The notes beneath the pieces were generated by a model. The model saw nothing but the letters and a program-made list of their open reading frames with translations, searched no databases and was not told where the DNA came from. This document shows, in pieces, positions 14,536-20,862 of a stretch of 20,862 bases of DNA. The stretch is from positions 1 through 20,862 of the forward strand of contig JACQWU010000016.1 of assembly GCA_016209155.1 (NCBI GenBank), read 5' to 3'. How positions within the stretch are numbered: position 1 is the first letter of the stretch; the number at the start of each line of letters is the position of its first letter. The translations under genes and the position numbers were made by a program. Source of the stretch: Candidatus Desantisiibacteriota bacterium (GTDB lineage Bacteria > JACRDZ01).

Positions 14536-15786
14536 TTACGGACCGTAGTGCCATCGTCCGAAAGGATTTACCCCTGTAATATCACCCGGATTCTGTGCAG
14601 GCACATAAACATGAGGATACCAGAGATCACCTGTCATTGCAATACCAGGCATTGAACCCCACTTCCATGTGGGATCCTGAAAACTTATTGTAGTCGAATC
14701 CACAAATGTTTTATCCTGAATAACCAAAGGGATACCTATATCAGGAAGAACCTTTAATAATCCAGGATTTACACCGGAGTTGTTTGTGCCGTTTATCAAA
14801 TCCTGTTCAACCTGATCTGTTATTAAATAACCGGCGGCCTCGCCCGCATAAACATTAAGACGGGTAATCCCGAACGCATGATCGTGATAAAACATCAGCC
14901 TGGCGCTCTGCTGGTTAGTATAATAGAATGTCATCGATCCGTCCCCCGGATCCGGCATATCCGGAACATTTACAACACTCACACCCTCTGGATAAGATGT
15001 CATTTCATCAGCAGGTGTAATCCATTGGTGCGGTGTTCCATCGCTAATCCACACAGAATTATTACCATGAAGATGAATCGTTGCGCGATTTTCCGTATAA
15101 TTTTCTTTCATCCCGGGCATCCCAGGCATATCTATAGGGCCCATACCCGCTCCCATAACACTTTTATCTACCGGAAGAAAAAGGTTGCCATCAGCGCCTG
15201 TGGGAAGCATATTAGTAAACTTGATCCGCACCGGCCTATCCTTACCGGATACGATCAAAGGACCAAGATAATGTACAGGCGACGGCATAATTGTATTTTG
15301 GCCATTAGAATCAGTTCCGTTATTTAACTGTACATAACCTCGCAGTTTAGTGGCTGGAAGGTCTGAATGCATTTGTTCTGAATATTCGACTAACCCGATT
15401 TCGTAATAATCAGATCCATGAAATGTAGTAGTGTCTGCATTCGCAATAGAAATATATTGCCCAAGATTATTAGCACCGGCAGCTCCTAAACGCGGCAATG
15501 AATCAATAAATTTCCTTATGCCTCCGGAAAGTGAACCGGGTAATCCGCCAATAATTGCTGTAGCTTCAACACCTACACCGGTAGCATCCGCAATAGTAAT
15601 AATAGGAGCGGTATATCCACTGCCGCCATTCGTAACAATGATGCTAGTTATAACCCCATTTGCGACTATTGCTTCTGCTCTTGCACCTGTGCCAGTACTA
15701 TAAACATCTGAAATTTCTACAACCGGAGATGTATAATTCATACCTCCATAAGCAACAATAATACTGGTAATCGGGCCTTTAGGCAT
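14536..15786 (-). CDS. Multicopper oxidase fragment 2: glycine-rich repeats and first cupredoxin region
   Basis: The 416-residue frame (open back to 15813) holds two copies of a glycine-rich repeat, IIV..GG..YT.PVV.I.D. Further on come RATIHLHGNNSVW, with the first pair of copper ligands, and RLMFYHDHAFGITRLN, with the HDH ligand motif. A methionine-rich segment, VMGAGMGPIDMPGMPGM, precedes the first copper motif. The frame stops at WHYGP, where related oxidases usually continue into a linker of about sixty to seventy residues before the second domain; that linker is absent. Confidence 0.8.
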   Translation of the reverse strand: MPKGPITSIIVAYGGMNYTSPVVEISDVYSTGTGARAEAIVANGVITSIIVTNGGSGYTAPIITIADATGVGVEATAIIGGLPGSLSGGIRKFIDSLPRLGAAGANNLGQYISIANADTTTFHGSDYYEIGLVEYSEQMHSDLPATKLRGYVQLNNGTDSNGQNTIMPSPVHYLGPLIVSGKDRPVRIKFTNMLPTGADGNLFLPVDKSVMGAGMGPIDMPGMPGMKENYTENRATIHLHGNNSVWISDGTPHQWITPADEMTSYPEGVSVVNVPDMPDPGDGSMTFYYTNQQSARLMFYHDHAFGITRLNVYAGEAAGYLITDQVEQDLINGTNNSGVNPGLLKVLPDIGIPLVIQDKTFVDSTTISFQDPTWKWGSMPGIAMTGDLWYPHVYVPAQNPGDITGVNPFGRWHYGP

Positions 15787-15813
15787 CGGACTATTAGCCC
15801 AATTCGGATTTGG

Positions 15814-16098
15814 TCAGAAATAATGCGGGATTCCGGCGGGAACAGGCATGGTCATTTCCTCCTTACTCACTTTAAGCTGAGAAGATGGTTTCCCCTGTCC
15901 TGATTCTCTGAATCGTTTTGCCGCTTCTTTCCTTTTTTGAGAGAATTCTATTTTTCTTTTTCTACGCTCCATAATAGAAGCTGAATCATGGCTTTTCTGC
16001 AACTGTACAGGTTCCTGTGATTGCGCAATAATGCTGCTCGATGTCCATAAAATACCAATTGCTAAAAAGAATATAACTAATAATTTTTGCTTGTTCAT
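15814..16098 (-). CDS. Multicopper oxidase fragment 1: signal peptide and basic linker
   Basis: The 94 residues start with MNKQKLLVIFFLAIGILWTS, a signal peptide, and continue through a lysine/arginine-rich segment (MERRKRKIEFSQKRKEAAKRF). They end PVPAGIPHYF before TGA. AAAGGAG lies seven bases before the ATG. The next fragment continues in the same frame across the TGA as PNPNWANSPMPKG, so only one codon interrupts the gene here. Confidence 0.75.
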   Translation of the reverse strand: MNKQKLLVIFFLAIGILWTSSSIIAQSQEPVQLQKSHDSASIMERRKRKIEFSQKRKEAAKRFRESGQGKPSSQLKVSKEEMTMPVPAGIPHYF

Positions 16099-16177
16099 AT
16101 TTATCTCCTTTCATTATTTTTAATACAATGTTTAGATTTTTTTATAAAAATTTCCATTTTGAAAACTTTTGACATGG

Positions 16178-16498
16178 CTAAAACGGTGGAGCCAACGCAA
16201 AGTAAGGGCAAAAAGGGAAGTATTTAGAATTAATATATGCCTCAAACAATTTTAAATTTTCAAATACTATAAGGATAAATTGGTAAAAGAAGACTGTTTT
16301 TAAAAACATAATCATCTGGCTAAATTGACACAACGGACATACAGGTATATTTGACCCTATAGGAATGTCGTTTGAGTTATTAGACTGAGGTTGATTATTT
16401 TTATGCATCACCGATAAATGAAACGGGGAATATGTTAGTAAGTATAGACTGCAATAAATGATTAAAATTAAAGCAGCATTATTTTTTGTGTACATCAT
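16178..16498 (-). CDS. Small membrane protein with CPLC motif, function unknown
   Basis: The 106 residues contain an N-terminal hydrophobic segment (ALILIIYCSLYLLTYSPF), a polar stretch, then PVCPLCQFSQ followed by a second hydrophobic segment (MIMFLKTVFFYQFILIVF). The C-terminus is PFCPYFALAPPF. The CPLC motif just before a membrane segment could bind metal or act as a thiol pair; short proteins with a CP.C motif near copper genes (DUF2946-like) come to mind, but I cannot show membership. GAGGGAAG lies just before two adjacent ATGs (16498, 16495). It ends 79 bases before the oxidase gene on the same strand and is probably the first gene of that operon. Confidence 0.6.
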   Translation of the reverse strand: MMYTKNNAALILIIYCSLYLLTYSPFHLSVMHKNNQPQSNNSNDIPIGSNIPVCPLCQFSQMIMFLKTVFFYQFILIVFENLKLFEAYINSKYFPFCPYFALAPPF

Positions 16499-16694
16499 TT
16501 TCTTCCCTCTTTAGTATTTAATTTTATAATAATTATATATTTTATAAAAAAATATATCTATTGCCTAAATCTGCTTTATATTGACTTTATTCCACCTTAC
16601 ATCAAATTAAAATTAAAATTACAGTTGACATAAATTTATTTTTTTGGGAAAATAAATTGATTATATAAAAATTAATATAAGGATAAGTTAAAAG
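16499..16694. promoter_or_regulatory. AT-rich divergent promoter region
   Basis: The 196 bases separate the oxidase operon (-) from the histidine kinase gene (+). TTGACT (16581-16586) and TTGACA (16625-16630) could be -35 elements for the kinase, but neither has a good -10 at the right distance. Long A/T tracts, including TATATAATTATTATA on the - strand near 16520-16540, could supply a -10 for the oxidase operon. No clear operator symmetry is seen. Confidence 0.4.
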
Positions 16695-19493
16695 ATGTCC
16701 TCTCTAAAAAACAAGATTAATATGTCTATCAGATCAAAACTTATTAGTATGTTTTTGGCGGTTGCATCCATTCCTTTGGTATTTATCAGCGTTTTAACTT
16801 TTACTAACTATAGAAATTCATTAGAAGTTAGCAGGATTAGCCAGCTGAAAAATATTGCCGCCTTAAAAGCTGATAAAATTGAAACATATTTTGAAAGATT
16901 AAAGGAAAAAATAAAAATAGCCCAAAGCTTCTACAATATCAGGAAAAATCTTCCTATCATGTCCCGGCTCTCCAATTATCCGTCTAATCCTGAGTTTATT
17001 TCCGCTAAGAAAACGCTGGATGAACAATTAAAACAGGTACAATCAATTTTATCGCTGTCCGATATTATGCTGGTTAATACTGAAGGCAATATTATTTATG
17101 CAAGCGATCCTGACCATTATCAAAAAGAATTTTTAAATCCTTTTTCCTATCAAAAAGCCTTCAGGGAAGGAAAAAATAAAATTTATCTTTCTGATATTTT
17201 TTCAAACAAAACAAAAAGGTATAAACCGGTAATGCTGATTACTGCTTCTGCTTCAGATCTCACCGGTGCTTTTGCGGGAGTTATCGCATTTGAAGTGGAT
17301 TTGATTACTTTTTATAAAATTGTTCGGGATACGACTGGACTCGGTAATACCGGGGAAATATTACTTGGTAAAAAAATAGATAATAAGATAATATTTTTAA
17401 ATTCCTTACGGCATGATCCTAAGGCTGCCCTTACAAGGAAGGTACAAATAGGAGAATCACTTGGCGGACCGATCCAGGAGGCAGCTCAGGGGAAAACAGG
17501 TTCAGGGCAGTTAATAGATTATCGTGGAAAAAAAGTTATAGCAGCATGGAGATATATTCCCGCTTTAGGCTGGGGGATAGTTGCAAAAATTGATACCGAA
17601 GAGGCATTTGCCGAAGCGATAAATTTACGAAATATCACAATAATAACTCTTTCTATTATTTTTGTTTTGGGCGGTATAATAGCATTTCCCATTGCCCAGC
17701 TTATTTCCAAACCGCTAAAAAAGCTTTCCATGGATGCTGAGATAATCGGGAAAGGAAACCTTGATTATAAAATTTCCATTAATTCAAATGACGAAATCGG
17801 CCAGCTTTCAAAATCACTGGAGAAGATGGCACATGATTTAAAAAAAACAATTGCTTCACGCGATAAATTGGACGGGGAAATCACTATACGCAAACAGATT
17901 GAAAGGTCATTAAAACTCACAACGCATAAATATTTGGCTATTTTACAAACTTCACAATCAGGTTATATGCTCTGTAATATGGAGGGGAAAATAATAGAAG
18001 TTAATGATGCCTATTCCCAAATGACCGGATATAATAAAGACGAACTGCTAAAAATGTATATAAGTGACCTGGAGCCGGATAGAAACTCTGAGGAGATTTA
18101 TTCCCGGATAAAACTAATCCGTGAAAAAGGACATCTCAGGTTTGAACACCGTAATCGCTGTAAAGACGGCACAATCAATGAATTTGAAATAAATACAGCT
18201 TATCTGGATATAGACAGTGGATTTGTGGCTGTTTTTATGCAGGATATTACCGAGCGTAAAAAATCTGATAGAATAAAACAATCTCATATACGAATGCTGG
18301 AAACCGGCAATAAGGAAACAGCTTCCTTAGATGAAATCCTGCAAGTTACGCTTAATGAAATAGAAGCGCTGACAAATAGCAACATAGGATTTTATCACTT
18401 TTTGAATGAAGACCAGGAAACACTATCACTTCAGCAATGGTCTACAAATACCATACAAAAAATGTGTACCGCAGAAGGTAAAGGCAGCCATTACCCTATT
18501 TCTAAAGCTGGAATATGGGTGGATTGCGTTCGTAAAAAACGCCCTGTAATTCACAATGATTATGAATCTATGCCAAACAAGAAAGGATTGCCAAACGGTC
18601 ATGCCCCGATAATAAGAGAAATGATTATTCCAATAACAATGAGTGATAAAATAGTGGCTATAATAGGGGTCGGAAACAAAGCAACTGATTATAATTTAGC
18701 TGACATTGAGATTACATCTATTTTAGGTAATTTTTCATGGGAAATCGTAAAACGCAGACGGGCTGAGGATAAGCTTCATGAAAGCGAAAAAAACCTTAGA
18801 CGTTCCAATGAAAATCTGGAGCAGTTCGCATATGTCGCTTCACATGACCTGCAGGAGCCGCTCAGGATGATGGCAAGTTTTTCAGAACTTTTGAAGCAGC
18901 GTTATAATAATTTACTTGACAAAGACGCAGATGAATTTATAGAATATATTGTTGACGGAGCAAAACGTATGCAAAGGTTAATAAATGACCTTTTGACATA
19001 TTCCAGAATAGACAATATTGGTAAATCTGTAGGAGAGATAAATTGTAACCTGCTAATCGGTAAGATAATTAACAGCATGATACCCGCAATAGATGCAAGT
19101 AAAGCAATAATAACCTATGATCAACTTCCGGTTTTGACAGGGAATGAAAGTAATTTTATTCAACTATTCCAGAATCTTATAGGGAATGCTATAAAATTCC
19201 ACGGGTCAGAGCCGCCCCGCATTCATATAAGCGCGGTGAAAAAACCTGATGAATGGCTTTTTTTGGTAAAAGATAACGGAATAGGAATAGAATCGCAATA
19301 TAAAGACCGGATTTTCCTTATATTTCAGCGTTTGCACGGAAGGGATAAGTATCCCGGTACAGGAATAGGGCTTGCGATATGTAAAAAAATTATTGAAACA
19401 TTAGGAGGCAGAATATGGGTGGGCTCTGAGGAAAATAAGGGATCCGCTTTTTATTTTACTCTTCCCATAAAAGGAGGAATCACAAATGAATAA
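16695..19493 (+). CDS. Sensor histidine kinase: Cache-HAMP-PAS-GAF-HisKA-HATPase
   Basis: This 932-residue membrane kinase has a first helix at about 15-35, an extracytoplasmic double-Cache-like sensor at about 40-300, a second helix at about 312-333, HAMP (about 335-385), PAS (about 405-525, ending [14 protein letters not shown]) and GAF (about 540-690). The transmitter follows: [13 protein letters not shown] with the phospho-accepting His717, N box [11 protein letters not shown] (N827, N831), DNGIGIE at 860 and GTGIGLAI at 888. SHDLQEPL is typical of kinases paired with Rcp1-type regulators, and just such a gene overlaps its end by eight bases. The Cache ligand cannot be read from sequence. 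AAGGA lies 11 bases before the ATG. It diverges from the oxidase operon, hinting at a redox or metal signal, by position only. Confidence 0.93.
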   Translation: MSSLKNKINMSIRSKLISMFLAVASIPLVFISVLTFTNYRNSLEVSRISQLKNIAALKADKIETYFERLKEKIKIAQSFYNIRKNLPIMSRLSNYPSNPEFISAKKTLDEQLKQVQSILSLSDIMLVNTEGNIIYASDPDHYQKEFLNPFSYQKAFREGKNKIYLSDIFSNKTKRYKPVMLITASASDLTGAFAGVIAFEVDLITFYKIVRDTTGLGNTGEILLGKKIDNKIIFLNSLRHDPKAALTRKVQIGESLGGPIQEAAQGKTGSGQLIDYRGKKVIAAWRYIPALGWGIVAKIDTEEAFAEAINLRNITIITLSIIFVLGGIIAFPIAQLISKPLKKLSMDAEIIGKGNLDYKISINSNDEIGQLSKSLEKMAHDLKKTIASRDKLDGEITIRKQIERSLKLTTHKYLAILQTSQSGYMLCNMEGKIIEVNDAYSQMTGYNKDELLKMYISDLEPDRNSEEIYSRIKLIREKGHLRFEHRNRCKDGTINEFEINTAYLDIDSGFVAVFMQDITERKKSDRIKQSHIRMLETGNKETASLDEILQVTLNEIEALTNSNIGFYHFLNEDQETLSLQQWSTNTIQKMCTAEGKGSHYPISKAGIWVDCVRKKRPVIHNDYESMPNKKGLPNGHAPIIREMIIPITMSDKIVAIIGVGNKATDYNLADIEITSILGNFSWEIVKRRRAEDKLHESEKNLRRSNENLEQFAYVASHDLQEPLRMMASFSELLKQRYNNLLDKDADEFIEYIVDGAKRMQRLINDLLTYSRIDNIGKSVGEINCNLLIGKIINSMIPAIDASKAIITYDQLPVLTGNESNFIQLFQNLIGNAIKFHGSEPPRIHISAVKKPDEWLFLVKDNGIGIESQYKDRIFLIFQRLHGRDKYPGTGIGLAICKKIIETLGGRIWVGSEENKGSAFYFTLPIKGGITNE

Positions 19494-19938
19494 TGAAGAT
19501 CATGTGTATCCTATAGAAATCTTACTTGTGGAGGATAACCCTGCTGATGTGCGTCTTACCACTGAAGCGCTCAAAGATGAAAAAATTTTAAATAATTTGT
19601 ACGTTGTTACGGATGGTGTGGAGGCTATAGACTTTCTTCATAAAAAAGGCAAATATTCGAATGCTGTGCGTCCCGACCTTATTTTATTAGACCTTAATCT
19701 CCCAAAGAAAGACGGCAGAGAAGTGCTTAAAGAGATAAAAAATGATGACGATTTAAAAATTATACCGGTAGTGGTGCTGACAATATCAAAATCAGAAGTA
19801 GATATATTAAAATCATACAACCTGCACGCAAACTGCTACATAAATAAACCTGTTGATCTTATAGAGTTTATAAAAGTAACAAAGTCCATCCAGGAGTTCT
19901 GGCTCACAATTGTTAAACTGCCGCCTAAGAACCAATGA
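19486..19938 (+). CDS. Single-domain response regulator, Rcp1 type
   Basis: This 150-residue receiver domain has no output domain. The acidic pocket is E16-D17, the phospho-acceptor is Asp69 in [12 protein letters not shown], the switch Thr is T99 in VVVLTIS and the conserved Lys is K121 in CYINKPVD. The extended loop between beta 3 and alpha 3 and the ending [13 protein letters not shown] are characteristic of Rcp1-like regulators of phytochrome-class kinases. AAAGGAGG just before the ATG lies within the kinase gene, and the two frames overlap by eight bases, so they are almost certainly a cognate pair. With no output domain, it probably passes phosphate on or acts by protein contact. Confidence 0.93.
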   Translation: MNNEDHVYPIEILLVEDNPADVRLTTEALKDEKILNNLYVVTDGVEAIDFLHKKGKYSNAVRPDLILLDLNLPKKDGREVLKEIKNDDDLKIIPVVVLTISKSEVDILKSYNLHANCYINKPVDLIEFIKVTKSIQEFWLTIVKLPPKNQ

Positions 19939-19951
19939 ATATGGAGTAGAA

Positions 19952-20862
19952 ATGGGAAAAATTAATTTTAATGTTTTAATGGTTGAAGATAATAACGGAG
20001 ACGCAAAGCTTGTGTCCGAGATGCTTAAGGGCTATATCCCTGTATCTTTCAAAATGTCACGCACCAACTGTCTTGAAAAAACTTTAAAGATACTAAAAGA
20101 AGAAAAATTTGACATCATTCTTCTTGATCTTGACCTGCCTGATAGCCATGGGCTTGTTACTCTGGGAAAAATTATCAGCATGAATTATAGAATTCCTATT
20201 ATAGTATTGACAGGATTCGATGATGATGATACCGGTATAAAAGCGATGCAGATGCAAGCCGAGGATTATCTGATCAAAGGGTATATCGACACGAATTTAC
20301 TTGTCCGCAGTATCCGGTACTCAATTGAAAGAAAATCGGTGAAGGAAAAACTGGAGTTAAGCAAACAGCAGTATAAATCTCTTGCCGAAAATGTGCCTTC
20401 AATTTTAATCCGGTATGATAAAAACCTGCACATTAAATACCTTAGTCCTAAAGCTGAAACAATTACAGGGATACCTTCTAATAAATTTATAGGGAAAGCC
20501 AATAAAGAAATGGGGATATCCGAATATTTATGTGTGCTTTGGGATAATGCAATAAAAGATGTTTTTAAAATAGAGCATAGGAAAAGTCTTGAATTTGATT
20601 TTCCATCAAAAAACGGACTGAAAACTTTTTATATGACTTTATCCCCTGAATTCAGCTTAAAAGGAATTATAGATTATGTTTTGTGTGTTTTAACGGATAT
20701 AACTGAGCGTAAGCATGCTGAAGAAATTCTAAAACGCGATGTAGAAATATTTGAACGTCTTGTCAATGAGAGGTCGCAGGAATTAGCGGAAACTCTAATC
20801 GAACTTGAAAAAACAAAACGGCTTTCAGAGATAGGTACTTTAGCCGCAACTATAGCCCATGA
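19952..20862 (+). CDS. Hybrid REC-PAS-histidine kinase, 3' end beyond window
   Basis: The frame is open from the ATG at 19952 to the window end (303 codons plus two bases). It starts with a receiver domain: VEDN at 11-14, phospho-acceptor D59 in ILLDLDLPDSHG, LTGFDDDD and the Lys in DYLIKG. A PAS domain follows at about 130-255, ending LCVLTDITERKHAEE, then a coiled linker rich in Glu. The last residues, IGTLAATIAH, are the start of a HisKA domain with the phospho-accepting His at residue 303, exactly at the edge. GGAG (19943-19946) lies five bases before the ATG, 13 bases after the preceding response-regulator stop. A cytoplasmic kinase whose activity is set by its own receiver would suit a phosphorelay with the two genes upstream. 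Confidence 0.9.
   Translation, partial: MGKINFNVLMVEDNNGDAKLVSEMLKGYIPVSFKMSRTNCLEKTLKILKEEKFDIILLDLDLPDSHGLVTLGKIISMNYRIPIIVLTGFDDDDTGIKAMQMQAEDYLIKGYIDTNLLVRSIRYSIERKSVKEKLELSKQQYKSLAENVPSILIRYDKNLHIKYLSPKAETITGIPSNKFIGKANKEMGISEYLCVLWDNAIKDVFKIEHRKSLEFDFPSKNGLKTFYMTLSPEFSLKGIIDYVLCVLTDITERKHAEEILKRDVEIFERLVNERSQELAETLIELEKTKRLSEIGTLAATIAH

Larger units (their letters stand above)
11481..16098 (-). pseudogene. Giant secreted multicopper oxidase with FN3 and He_PIG repeats, multiply disrupted
   Basis: Five consecutive fragments form one gene of about 4.6 kb. Domain order: signal peptide; basic linker; two glycine-rich ITSIIV..GG..YT.P repeats; cupredoxin domains with the four copper motifs HLHGN, FYHDHAFG, HTHLFN and WHCHILAHEEMDMM; a fibronectin III domain (about 12880-13155); and about five He_PIG Ig-like repeats (LRITTTSP..GLTPYTWSL..G.L..GL....GVLSG.P). 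The last motif supplies the type 1 Cys and an axial Met, so the ancestor was probably a true oxidase. From memory, Geobacter OmpB, needed for reduction of insoluble Fe(III), is also a multicopper protein with an FN3 domain. Breaks: TGA at 15814-15816, deletion near 14540, repeat scar at 12373-12419, 5-bp duplication at 11899-11908. G+C is by eye higher than in the flanking genes. Confidence 0.85.

Noticed and set aside
14878-15327. 149-codon plus-strand frame opposite the oxidase
   Set aside because: It is rich in His, Ile and Arg from reverse-complement reading of the copper motifs; the minus-strand frame carries clear family motifs.
15814-15816. TGA read as glycine or selenocysteine
   Set aside because: TGA ends several intact genes at the natural C-terminus (miaA, ABC-F, acetyl-CoA synthetase, response regulator), and the other breaks here are not cured by reading TGA as Gly. 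No conserved Cys supports selenocysteine.
9242-16098. Programmed frameshifting as the explanation for the split frames
   Set aside because: Different lesion types, a missing domain linker and no consistent slippery site with downstream structure make programmed recoding unlikely.
20266-20502. Minus-strand frame near the right end
   Set aside because: It lies inside the receiver and PAS domains of the plus-strand hybrid kinase, which has a good start and motifs.

Overview
The window looks like chromosomal DNA from an AT-rich, Gram-negative, probably uncultured bacterium. The Gram-negative call rests on a lipoprotein cyclophilin, periplasmic c-type cytochrome motifs and secreted proteins with cleavable signals. 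I cannot fix the phylum from sequence alone. TGA works as a normal stop: an ATGA stop/start overlap joins the first two genes, and TGA ends the ABC-F gene one base before the next ATG.

Layout. Positions 1-9233 hold intact, ordinary genes: the 3' end of miaA, a Ste24-type M48 membrane protease (+), an MFS transporter (-), a YkpA/YbiT-type ABC-F ATPase coupled to a cysteine-rich protein (+), a DUF512 radical SAM protein (-), a lipoprotein cyclophilin (-) and an acetyl-CoA synthetase (+). Gaps between them hold a 13-bp inverted repeat before the ABC-F gene, a pair of related palindromes at 6466-6531, and an array of eight TGAGCAA-type heptads with an inverted copy before the synthetase gene.

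Positions 9242-16498 hold an envelope redox locus, all on the - strand. In transcription order it has a small membrane protein with a CPLC motif; a very large secreted multicopper oxidase with a fibronectin III domain and about five Ig-like (He_PIG) repeats; an FG-GAP beta-propeller protein; and a c-type cytochrome. The last three are all broken. I count six lesions: a TGA replacing a Gly codon, an internal deletion between copper domains, a repeat-recombination scar, a 5-bp tandem duplication, a one-base insertion and a homopolymer indel. The lesions are of different kinds and the flanking genes carry none, which points to real decay of the locus more than to scattered sequencing error.

Positions 16695-20862 hold a signalling cluster reading away from the redox locus: a Cache-HAMP-PAS-GAF histidine kinase, an Rcp1-type single-domain response regulator, and the start of a REC-PAS-HisKA hybrid kinase cut by the window end. 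The divergent arrangement, sharing a 196-base AT-rich gap, suggests but does not prove that this system once controlled the redox genes. The most distinctive content is the decayed oxidase/propeller/cytochrome locus; no entirely unknown system is proven here.
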